Assembly: GCA_963575745.1 (NCBI GenBank) | Contig: CAUYUJ010003592.1 | Location: 62,001 to 126,000, forward strand | DNA: 64,000 nucleotides | Reading direction: 5' to 3' | Source of the DNA: Prorocentrum cordatum | Taxonomy: Eukaryota; Sar; Dinophyceae; Prorocentrales; Prorocentraceae | In this document: piece after piece, positions 10,573-19,062 of the stretch | How the letters are laid out: every line of letters begins with the position of its first letter | How positions within the stretch are numbered: position 1 is the first letter of the stretch | Translations under genes and position numbers: made by a program | The notes under the pieces: model-generated | Databases searched by the model: none | What the model saw: only the letters and a program-made list of their open reading frames with translations | What the model was told of the DNA's origin: nothing

Positions 10573-11100
10573 AGAGAATCTCGCCTTTTTGATTGCAGAC
10601 CCGGCAGTCCATTTGCGCACTTTCGTAGGCGGAGTAGGCAGAACTTTTACAGACAAGCTGTCGAAGGATCGCATTCCGAATGTGAAAATTCAGATCATTC
10701 GTGAGAGAAGCAGTGAGATGTCACGGGAGGTAAGGGACTGGAGACGTCCGACCGATTCCAGATCCGGCGATCCCGTATTCGTTGGAGGGTGAATGTGGGG
10801 TCGGGCGCCTGGTTCCGGCAATGGTGTGTCTATGAGCCATGTATGGGCGATGCATCCTCGATTGTTGTGTTCGGCGGAGGAAGCATGTGAAGCTTCCTGC
10901 CTGCATCCATGCGCGAGATTAGAGTGTAAACGAAGCAAGGAGGCGGGGGGCTGAGGAAAGGCGACAAAGGCAACGTGCGCTGAGGGCGCAAGAAGAAAGG
11001 GTTGTAAGAAACGAAGGCAGTGAGGTGAGTTTCAAAGTCTGCCCCGCCAATCTGATATGCGAAACAGTGCGCCTCAGTTCCGGGGATCTTGAGGGCAAGG
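10573..11100. other. no gene recognised
   Basis: There are no domains or strong repeats. Confidence 0.4.
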
Positions 11101-11333
11101 GCAAAATGTAAGTTCACATTGTGGAGACAAGCGGAACGTGAATCCACATGTTCGGAACATGAAAATATGAATGTACATTCTGGAAAACAGGAAAATATGA
11201 ATTCACATTGTGGAGTTTTGTTTAGGCTCTTTATAAAGTGGCCAGAATGTGAATTTACCCGTTGGGGAAAATGAAAAGGTGAATTCACATGTTGGATAAA
11301 AAGGATAATGTGAGTTCACATGTTGTGAGACTC
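11101..11333. repeat. array of TGTGAATTCACA-like palindromes
   Basis: Seven diverged copies of a palindromic word (consensus RTGTGAATTCACATKNTGG) are spaced 24-50 bp apart, near 11105, 11139, 11163, 11197, 11246, 11277 and 11308. Each unit reads nearly the same on both strands, unlike the directional minisatellites elsewhere. Confidence 0.7.
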
Positions 11334-11762
11334 GCGGGGCCTTTTTCACATCTGTCTTGGGGGTCGACAAAGCATCGTTTGGGAACATACGCGATCATCA
11401 AGCGCGCAATCAAGACACACTTGCATTTGATTTCGCTGCCCCACGCGCGATATGCAATAACGCCCAAACGCATGGACGATACTGGATGGACGGCGCGTTG
11501 GCCCGCGCGGGCAACGCGCGGGCACGAAGGATTGGACCTCCATGACCGCCAACATTGGATGCCAATCGTGCCCGATCACATACATGGGCGATACATTGAG
11601 CAGACATGGGCCATTTCGCCCCCAGTGAAGACCCCTCGTTGCAGACCCTTTCCTTCGTCCTCCAAATTCGGTTTCGGAGAAAAATATAGAAGTCCCATCA
11701 TCAAGTTGTTTAGCAAGTTGTTCAGGGTAAACGCGTGCACATACTACATCTGATTTCCGATG
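11334..11762. other. no gene recognised; left flank of the retrotransposon
   Basis: This is pre-insertion flanking DNA with lower GC than the right arm. No domain was found. Confidence 0.4.
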
Positions 11763-11767
11763 GAATG
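11763..11767. repeat. left target-site duplication GAATG
   Basis: The 5-bp GAATG directly precedes the TGTGAATAG start of the left LTR. It is repeated exactly at 29781-29785, right after the right LTR. A 5-bp duplication is typical of copia integrases. Confidence 0.85.
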
Positions 11768-11964
11768 TGTGAATAGAACCCGTGTAATACCCTCATATAT
11801 ACTCCTTATCCTCACCTCTCCTGCGCCTGGCCGTTTGGGCTCAGGCATTGGGGCAGATCGATCAGATTTTTGATCGTGCAGGAGGGAAAGACATCCATCT
11901 ATCCCTCCTTCCCTCTACCAACGGATCAGGGGTTCTGTACCCTTGTACTTCAACCCCATACACC
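11768..11964 (+). repeat. 5' LTR
   Basis: It is 197 bp and begins TGTGAATAGAACCCGTG. It pairs without gaps with 29584-29780. The expected terminal CA is CC here but intact in the 3' LTR. A TATA-like ATATATACT lies at 11795-11803. About 25-30 bp downstream, at 11825-11845, is a stretch resembling the dinoflagellate spliced leader (15 of 21 positions by my alignment). Promoter and leader roles are inference. Confidence 0.93.
11795..11803 (+). promoter_or_regulatory. TATA-like element in the 5' LTR
   Basis: The AT-rich word ATATATACT lies in an otherwise GC-rich LTR and is identical in the 3' LTR. LTR promoters commonly carry such a box, although many dinoflagellate cellular genes are thought to lack a canonical TATA. 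The role is inferred from position only. Confidence 0.4.
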
Positions 11965-11985
11965 GGCTATCAGCCCTTTAAAGCT
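11965..11985 (+). promoter_or_regulatory. probable primer-binding-site region
   Basis: The sequence right after the 5' LTR, GGCTATCAGCCC, sits where a tRNA-primer site is expected. It weakly resembles the initiator-Met primer site TGGTATCAGAGC used by many copia elements. The match is partial, so the primer identity is uncertain. Confidence 0.3.
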
Positions 11986-12111
11986 CACCCTTCATCGAAC
12001 CCCGCGTCGCGACCTCGCACGCGGCCTCGATGGAACCCAAGCGGCGCATGCGCCGCAAGGGGTCCATCGGGGCCTCGCGTGCGAGCTCTCCGACGGCGCG
12101 ACGGCTCGGTG

Positions 12112-14838
12112 ATGAGTTGGAGAGCCTTAGTGCGGACTGTGTTGGTGTCCCAGGTACCCCCCCCCAGCACCGACGGACCCGGGGCGCGGCTAGCTGCTGA
12201 ACTTCCCCGCAGCGCCGCCCGCGGGGGGACAGGAGAAAGAGTAGGAACAGGAAGGCAGGAGTTTCACACGCCTACCTTCGATCCTCCATCTCCTCCTCCG
12301 TCGGGAGCAATCCCAACCGCGTCAGGCGAAAGCCTCGCTGGTCCTGATACTCCAGGGCGCTTTCGCGCTAACCGCCGATGGACCTCAGGTGCTGGTACCC
12401 CCAGCCCTGCGACCGCTCCTGTTGCGGAGCACGTAGCCACCTTCGAGGAACTCAGTAGACCAGTGGCGGCGCAGCCGCAGACGCAGCACCCCAAGGTATC
12501 ATCGGATGAGACACCACACACACATGGTCCGAGTCGCAGCTCGTCTGCGCGCAACCGCCGTGGAGCCCCAGGCCCATGCGGCGAGAGTAGGTCGAGCCCG
12601 CGTACTGCCTCTCAGAGGCCATGCGCTCCCCGTGACAGGGGGCACAGGGAAGCTGATGCTCCCCGCCTCTCCATCTCAGACGACCAGCTGGCGGAAACGT
12701 CCGCCGCAGGTGAAATAGCTGAGCTCAGAGACCAGGTTGAAACCTTCGTGTCCAGGCAATACTCTGGACTACTGCAGAGCGTTCAGATGAACGCCGCCGA
12801 TACCGCAGCCATACGCCACGATCTGAACGGCGCTGCAGGGATCATTGATTCCAGGATCGCCGAAGATCGACGCATCATAGGTGAGCTGCAGTACCAGGTT
12901 GATCGTGAGATGTCACACTCAGGTGAACGAACGGCGATGGTCGAGAACCTGCGCAACTACCTCGCGCAGATGGAGCAACAGCTTGTGCTCGTACGCGACA
13001 CAGGCATTTCAGCAGTTAGGATTTTACCTGATGAGATCCACGACCAGCTCCGCAATCGACCAACACCAGCCGAGGCCACCGACCTTGGCGACGTTCAGTC
13101 TCAGATCAATGATCTTCGATCCTACCTAGACCACACTACGGCGACGCTTCGCAACGAAGCACGCACTAACTCGTCGAACCTGATCGACATGTTGCAGCGT
13201 ACTGAGAGAGTCATCACTCAAAGGCTTGATGCGACCAACGCTGTCGTGCAGCCACTCGCTAACCGGATCTCTGAAATCGGGCAGCGTTTTCCTGATGTAC
13301 AGGAAGCCCTGGCAGAGTTGCGCGTCGGACGAGCCCAGACTGGCCAGCTGGATTCCCCTCCCACGGTTTACGACTTCGCCCGCCTCACTGACAGGTTGCA
13401 GGAGGTTGAGAAGGCGGCGGACCACACGCAGTTGGAGCTCTCCCAGGCTATTCGTGGGAGAGATACTGAGAAGGTACGTGTTGAGGGGCACCTCGCACGT
13501 CTGGAAAGCGAGCTGGAGGCACAAAGTGCCCGTCTCCGAGCATATGAGCAACGACTTGATCGGTATTCACAACGTTCTCGGGATACTGATGAGTACACGC
13601 GCCAAAAGGTGGCCCAAATACACGAAGACATGACGAGCTGGACGAATCAGCTGATTGACCACACCAACGACACCAATCTCCACCTTCGACCTACAACAGA
13701 CCTGCACAGGCCGACGGCAGCGTCCGCCGAAGCACCACAAGCTTCTGCAGGACAACAACGACGTACGTCACCAGGAGCAGCCTCCGCGGCAGCTTCTGCG
13801 CAGACACGCCATGTGTCTCCTGTGCGCACAGAACCGACTACTGACGGTGCGCCGATACCCTCACAACCACTGTCTGCGGTTTCGGTCCATACTACAACTC
13901 CTATCAAGGAGTCAGACACCGTCCGAGCCCCTGTCTTGCCTAAGATCACGCAGCTGCTCGAGTGGCAGCAAAAGGTACGGAAAAACTTTGGGGCCGCCTC
14001 AGGGCGACCATCCAAAGCATATGCCTTCCTATGCGTGGCTGAACAGCCCGAATGTACATTCGAGGACTTACAAGACAGTGGAGACTTGGAGAGCATCGAT
14101 TGCAAACTCGCTACCGCTCTGAGCGACATCTTATCCTCAGACTTGCGCTACCAAATCAGGCTCATCGAAACCAGAGAGCACAAAGCAGGACGCATGCTCA
14201 AAGGACGCCAGATCTACTGGCACATCCTACAGTCCTACAAAGTGACAGAGGTTGATGACGACCTGCACGACTTCGAGCGCCTTAAAGAACTGAGGATGAG
14301 AGACGACGATTTGCAACTTTTTATTATTGACTGGGACGCTTTACTCTTGGAGTGCCGAGAAGCACCTGATCCAACGATCTTAGAATCTCTGTTTCGTACA
14401 CAGATTCGGAGACATGCATGGATGAAACAAGACATGTACGAGTACCAGCGCATGAAGATCAGCGACCCGAATCGTACCTATGATTGGCTCCGACAGCGCG
14501 TCCTGGACATACTGGAGCTTAAACAGTTGGAGAAGAATCAAAATAAGTTACGGTACGAACATGAGACACGTTCTCAAGTCAACGTGTGCACTGCCTGGAA
14601 GAAAGGCAATTGTCGCAATGGTGAACGGCGCAAGGCTTTGCATGCACATTCCAGGGATTGGAAGATCAACAAATCTTCCAGAGCATCGACAGCTGGTGGC
14701 AACTCCCGCCGCAGCATGTCGACTCCTGCGAATCACAAGAAGCCAGCCAGCATCGAAACCATGTTGCTTCGAGTTCGCCAAGCGCAACACATGTACCAGA
14801 GGCGACAAGTGCAACTTTCCACGCGTCGCACAGTGTAG
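12112..14838 (+). CDS. gag: gag-like structural protein with coiled coils and a degenerate CCCH finger
   Basis: It is likely the capsid/nucleocapsid precursor of the element. The frame is open from inside the LTR, but 12112 is the first in-frame ATG, giving 908 codons. An N-terminal Pro/Ser/Arg-rich region is followed by heptad-like helical segments (DNA about 12680-13660). A second Pro/Ser linker leads to a helical domain (about 13930-14560), rich in charged helices and ending DWLRQRVLDILELKQLEKNQNK, in the position of the copia UBN2/gag domain. At 14587-14643 a CCCH-type finger appears with spacing C-x7-C-x5-[R]-x3-H; the third cysteine is Arg (CGC for TGC). Beyond it the coding signal moves to another frame, where two more fingers lie, so the last ~60 codons here are probably out of frame. 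It is much longer than typical copia gag. Confidence 0.75.
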   Translation: MSWRALVRTVLVSQVPPPSTDGPGARLAAELPRSAARGGTGERVGTGRQEFHTPTFDPPSPPPSGAIPTASGESLAGPDTPGRFRANRRWTSGAGTPSPATAPVAEHVATFEELSRPVAAQPQTQHPKVSSDETPHTHGPSRSSSARNRRGAPGPCGESRSSPRTASQRPCAPRDRGHREADAPRLSISDDQLAETSAAGEIAELRDQVETFVSRQYSGLLQSVQMNAADTAAIRHDLNGAAGIIDSRIAEDRRIIGELQYQVDREMSHSGERTAMVENLRNYLAQMEQQLVLVRDTGISAVRILPDEIHDQLRNRPTPAEATDLGDVQSQINDLRSYLDHTTATLRNEARTNSSNLIDMLQRTERVITQRLDATNAVVQPLANRISEIGQRFPDVQEALAELRVGRAQTGQLDSPPTVYDFARLTDRLQEVEKAADHTQLELSQAIRGRDTEKVRVEGHLARLESELEAQSARLRAYEQRLDRYSQRSRDTDEYTRQKVAQIHEDMTSWTNQLIDHTNDTNLHLRPTTDLHRPTAASAEAPQASAGQQRRTSPGAASAAASAQTRHVSPVRTEPTTDGAPIPSQPLSAVSVHTTTPIKESDTVRAPVLPKITQLLEWQQKVRKNFGAASGRPSKAYAFLCVAEQPECTFEDLQDSGDLESIDCKLATALSDILSSDLRYQIRLIETREHKAGRMLKGRQIYWHILQSYKVTEVDDDLHDFERLKELRMRDDDLQLFIIDWDALLLECREAPDPTILESLFRTQIRRHAWMKQDMYEYQRMKISDPNRTYDWLRQRVLDILELKQLEKNQNKLRYEHETRSQVNVCTAWKKGNCRNGERRKALHAHSRDWKINKSSRASTAGGNSRRSMSTPANHKKPASIETMLLRVRQAQHMYQRRQVQLSTRRTV

Positions 14839-15352
14839 AGATTTCGCACAGAATAAGTGCCCAAGAGGCGACAAATGCAAATACGCTCATCTTACACCTG
14901 GTGCGAAGACTCCCGAGCGAAGCCCGAGTCGACCACGGACCTCCAGTCAGGATAGCCGTGGCCGATCACCATCCCGCGGATCAGGAAGCTAGCGTTCTTC
15001 ACAACGCGGGGGGTTCCGCTACGCAAGCGATTCATGCCATGGACGTGACAACCGACGCCAATACGACCGATCTCGTTCAACATCCAGGAGGTCCCCAGAC
15101 TCTCGCAGTCAATCGAGAAGTCGATACGACAGATCTTCGAGATCTACCTCCCGAGGACGAGACAACCATGGCGGAGGACGCGGTAGTCCACGCGGCCGTG
15201 ATAGATCATATGGTAGTGACAAAGGACGTGGCAGACGTTCCCCGAGCCATGGTTCGTCCCGTGGCTCCCCCCACGCCAGAGCACGTTCTCCTGCCAACTT
15301 TCGACGTTCACGCCGTTCCGACCGCAGTTACGTCATCCGTGACAAGACCCTC
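14762..15352 (+). pseudogene. gag C-terminal part: two CCCH zinc fingers and an RS-rich tail
   Basis: This frame is shifted relative to the gag ORF. Finger 2 (14765-14824) reads C-x8-C-x5-C-x3-R, with the last ligand His replaced. Finger 3 (14834-14890), CRDFAQNKCPRGDKCKYAH, is a perfect C-x7-C-x5-C-x3-H finger. An Arg/Ser-rich segment follows. After a TAG at 14990-14992 the same frame stays open with RSRS, SRSRS and RGRD dipeptide runs up to the protease region. CCCH fingers and RS tails bind RNA in cellular proteins. Here they replace the usual CCHC knuckle of copia nucleocapsid, so RNA packaging is the inferred role. The TAG may be a readthrough boundary between gag and pol or just a mutation. 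Confidence 0.7.
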
Positions 15353-17548
15353 ATGGCCAACACTAAGGCCACTACGACATCTACCAAAACACGTCGTCGG
15401 ATACGCTTCGACACACGTAACGTGGAATACTACTTACATACCGTATCTGGCAGGGCCAGATTGGACAAATGGAAGGAGATGCCGAATGAGGGTGACACCG
15501 TCAATGTACCAGACCCGTTACCACAACGATGGTGGGATCAAAGCGCGGACGCCCTACGAGAATGTCAAAAAGAGGCACAGCTATGGTGCGACGACCTATA
15601 TGACTACCGACACAATAAAGAGTCGGTGGCCACACCAACTGCGATCCGAAAATATGACGACACTGTTAAGCAGTCATCAAAGACAGCCCAGACGAAGACA
15701 ACGACGATGCAAGTCGACCCACCACGCTCGACTGCTGCATTGACACGATCTTGGGTTCTCGACAGTGGTTCTGCTCATCATATTCAGGGAAAACATGAAC
15801 TGACGCAGACCGAATCGGATCGCATATCTATTCGCGAAGAGCATATTCTGGAAACCGCCAATGGTGATCGTACTGTCAACGAGCACTACGACATACGGCT
15901 ACCCGAGGTTGGCTTACACAGTTCAGCCCTTGCCTTGCCAGACTGTCCATCTCTACTATCAGTTGGGAAATTGATCGAGGTTGATGGCTTTCGGCAGCTT
16001 TGGGATCCTGAGCTGGGCTACTTGCTTCAGGATCCGGGGGGCCAATGGTATAATATTCCAGTCAACAATAGAGCTCCAGAATTACGACTCGACGGCCTGA
16101 CACTGATACCACCACCACGTCTATGCACTTCGTCAGCACCCCGACGTCGTCAGCGCAAGCGTTCATCCGCCCGCTGTAACGACATTTGTTGGTGCTGCAA
16201 AACTACGGAGCAGTCAACAACTGCAGATGAGCTACGGCCCCACATAGGGACCTGCCCCAAGAGACCACATGTCGGAGAGGGAGGAGGAGCACGGACCACT
16301 ACGGTCGAAGAACCTCCCGACACAAGCAAAGACGAGCCTAACGTGGACACACCCACCGACTCGCCTACGTCTCAGACGCAGTATTCTCCTCCAAAATGCG
16401 GGGGGCTAGCAGATGTAGCTCAAGCAGAGAACGACATACCGACAGAGACGATCACACGAATGCACCACGACAATGATCGCGTTCTTCCAACCAGACAGAG
16501 GAAACCGATTGACCCGATGCATCACATGACCCACAGCCCAAAACACCCTGACCGTGAGATTTGTTCTCGCACGATGGCGCAGAATGCCCCGTGCCGACGA
16601 CAGCACAAGCCACATCCACCGGCAGACCCCGCCGACGAGGATAACGCCTACGAGGCTTTTGTCCCGAAGAAGTTTGGTGAGGCATTAACTGCCGACCATA
16701 TCGTCCTGGCCAAAGACGATGCCGCAGACAAGCACGGGGACAAGTATGCACTCGTTGTCCTAGACAGATACACCGGCATCTTCATGGCCTACCCAGCACC
16801 ACACAAAGACGCAGCTACCACAAAGGCATCCTTTCAACAGTTCATCGCCGCGAACGATGAGGTGAAGCACATCTATACAGACAGCTCTGGAGAGCTTCAG
16901 AAGGCTTGCCGCCAACTGGGATGGAGACACGACGCGAGTACGCCGCATCGTCCGCAAACGAATGGATTGATCGAGCGCATCGTCAAGATTGTCATTCTCG
17001 GTGCGAGAGCTGTGTTACATATGTCTGGTCTGGGACACGAATGGTGGAAAGAGGCCATGCAAGCCTTTTGCTGTGGACACAATTTTGTGCATGCATCCAC
17101 GGGCGTGGCTGCCCTCGCTGAGGAGCATGCCGATAAGACAGCTCTTGAAATACGATTTGGTGAAAGCTTCCCCGGGCACTGCATGCCATTCGGTGCTCGG
17201 ATCTTCTGGAAATGCCTCAACCCCGAGATTAACAACGAGACTGCGAAGTTTACAGAAAATGCTCGAGAAGGGTTATTCATGGGTTACCATTTACACTCTG
17301 GTGGACGATGGTCAGGTGACTACCTTGTCTTGGACACGGCTACGTACGCCAAGAATCCTGATGGTGAGCTGTGCCACGTGCACAGGATCAAAGACATCAT
17401 TATCCGTGATGGCAAGTTCACCTACCCGGTGAAAGAAGGTACTCTACGACATCATAACCCTGAGGCACACGACGAGGTCAAGGCATTCACTTCTCGCCCC
17501 TTGGGTGATAAACCAATGCCCGATCCTCCACTTTCCTACCCTAAATAA
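15353..17548 (+). CDS. pol: copia pol part 1: aspartic protease and integrase
   Basis: It continues, in frame, from the RS-rich tail; the ATG at 15353 is probably not a true start. The protease active site WVLDSGSAHH is at residues 134-143 (catalytic D137). A downstream CPSLLSVGKL matches the copia LLSVGQL motif. A Cys/His-rich stretch (CNDICWCCK...H...C...H, about residues 277-310) may be the integrase zinc-binding region, in unusual form. The integrase catalytic core has D448 (TADHIV), D510 (YTDSSGEL) and E541 (TNGLIERIV), spaced D-x61-D-x30-E, slightly shorter than the usual D35E. It is followed by WWKEAMQAFCCGHNF and FGARIFWKC, which correspond to the conserved copia integrase C-terminal core. 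The ORF ends at TAA 17546-17548 while the coding signal continues in another frame. Confidence 0.92.
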   Translation: MANTKATTTSTKTRRRIRFDTRNVEYYLHTVSGRARLDKWKEMPNEGDTVNVPDPLPQRWWDQSADALRECQKEAQLWCDDLYDYRHNKESVATPTAIRKYDDTVKQSSKTAQTKTTTMQVDPPRSTAALTRSWVLDSGSAHHIQGKHELTQTESDRISIREEHILETANGDRTVNEHYDIRLPEVGLHSSALALPDCPSLLSVGKLIEVDGFRQLWDPELGYLLQDPGGQWYNIPVNNRAPELRLDGLTLIPPPRLCTSSAPRRRQRKRSSARCNDICWCCKTTEQSTTADELRPHIGTCPKRPHVGEGGGARTTTVEEPPDTSKDEPNVDTPTDSPTSQTQYSPPKCGGLADVAQAENDIPTETITRMHHDNDRVLPTRQRKPIDPMHHMTHSPKHPDREICSRTMAQNAPCRRQHKPHPPADPADEDNAYEAFVPKKFGEALTADHIVLAKDDAADKHGDKYALVVLDRYTGIFMAYPAPHKDAATTKASFQQFIAANDEVKHIYTDSSGELQKACRQLGWRHDASTPHRPQTNGLIERIVKIVILGARAVLHMSGLGHEWWKEAMQAFCCGHNFVHASTGVAALAEEHADKTALEIRFGESFPGHCMPFGARIFWKCLNPEINNETAKFTENAREGLFMGYHLHSGGRWSGDYLVLDTATYAKNPDGELCHVHRIKDIIIRDGKFTYPVKEGTLRHHNPEAHDEVKAFTSRPLGDKPMPDPPLSYPK

Positions 17549-17903
17549 AGAATGGGATGACCCATCTATGATGACAACGGAAGACAACGCTGCTGATATC
17601 CACGCATCGGCCTCTGAAGTTGCTGCACCAGCGCCGGAGCCCGACTACTGGGAACAGCGCGGATATTGCGTCATCAGACATATTCGTACTCCACGCAAGA
17701 AATTGTTCATCCCGACGGACGACGTCATTAACATACCTGTACCTGTTGATCAACTCGACGTGACACGATATTTCAAGACGACTTCTACTTTTGAAGGAGA
17801 AAGTGACTTTCGCGATGTTTGGGATGGTGTCAGCGCCAACGACCACAGGGAGTTAAGCGAGCCGTGGACAGGCACGGTTCGATTCTATGGGCTTCCAAAA
17901 AAA
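17505..17903 (+). pseudogene. copia pol linker between integrase and RT, first frame
   Basis: This frame overlaps the end of the integrase ORF by 44 bases. It encodes an acidic linker and a segment with DYWEQRGYCVIRHIRTPRKK that looks like real protein. The coding signal leaves this frame at an A7 run (17897-17903), and the next frame continues smoothly with KTPDGKMVVRGRE. No catalytic residues are in this part. Confidence 0.65.
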
Positions 17904-19062
17904 CGCCAGACGGCAAAATGGTGGTCCGCGGCCGCGAGACACGTATACAGACTACTACACGTCCTGATCACATTCTTCCCGAGCATTGGAAAATTCTATC
18001 TCGTGGACAACAGAAGAAGGAAATCGACTACGCCGAAGACGTTAAACGAGCTCGCGAGATTCGTGACCGAGCTGCACTACGAGTGTGGACAAGACAGGAC
18101 AAACAGGTCAACAATTTCCGTACCACTGCATCCGGCGGACCAACATGGAATATTGTGGAACGAAGGATTACATACGACACTGACAATGGCGCCGTCATCC
18201 GTGACGAAAACGTCAAAGGTGTGACGAACAAAGAAATACTGTATGCCAAATTACCTGGTGGGCCACGTGACATTACTACGGTACTGTACTACCGCCAATC
18301 GCCACAACAGCACGATGGAGAAGAACGTGCTTTGGTACTCGTGGATAGTGAAGGAACCGACTTTGGGACCATGAACCCGCTCATACGCCAGTTCACCCAG
18401 TCGGTAGCAATACCAATTATGCCACGTGAGACCACCTACACACCGGCACACAGAGACAAAATACCCGATTCCTCATGGTCACGCCCGGCCCTGGTTACCA
18501 GGAACCTGAGTAAGAAAGAAGTTGCCGCAGAACCACGTGCACAAGAAGCCCTACGAAGAGAATACGAGAGATTGGAGAAGAAACAAACGTGGATGTTGGA
18601 GACTGTTGCAGAAAAAGCTGATATTGAGTCACAAGCTATTCGCACTGGGACGAAAGTTCATTTCTTCAACATCTTGGAGCTATCTTCAGTCAAACACGAG
18701 GAACTTCCACCTGATCTACGTAAATTCGAAGGCAGAGTGGTGGTTCAGGGCAATACAGGCAAAGATGAAACTGGTTTGGCCGCCATATTCGCCGACGCCG
18801 CTTCCAGTGCTTCGCATATTGAGGCTTCCAAACTTTGCGATGCTACTGCATTATTGCTACAAAATGCGGGAGAACAAAGTGATGCACCTGGAGCCTACAC
18901 GCAGGCATTATTATACGGCGACGGACGAATCGATCCAGTTGATACTTGGATTACCATACCTAAATGGCGACAACCGACATCCTGGTCAAAATGCAAGAAT
19001 CCAGTGTGCCGATTGCGATTGGCACTATACGGACACCCTCTCGCAGGTGTCTTTTGGGAACG
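17898..19062 (+). pseudogene. copia reverse transcriptase, fingers and first palm segment
   Basis: The sequence shows LRKFEGRVVVQGN and AIFADAASSASHIEASK, equivalents of the copia 'KARLVAKG' and 'FAPVA' regions. SDAPGAYTQALL follows in the place of the DVKTAFLNG first-Asp motif, and then the conserved CRLRLALYGHPLAGVFW (copia LKKSLYGLKQAPR-W region). The frame is lost near 19055-19065, close to AAAA runs; the YVDD motif is in the next frame. Together with the flanking pieces it would be one RT. As it stands it is split. Confidence 0.85.

Noticed and set aside
11848-12111. gag start inside the 5' LTR
   Set aside because: The open frame reaches back to a TTG in the LTR, but the first ATG is at 12112; a start inside the R/U5 region is unlikely.
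12264-14880. Minus-strand frames across gag
   Set aside because: They are shadow frames opposite a clearly coding + strand, lacking domains.
14658-15743. 361-codon frame overlapping the fingers and protease region
   Set aside because: The alternative frame carries the fingers, RS tail and protease; this one has no recognisable domain and is a shadow.
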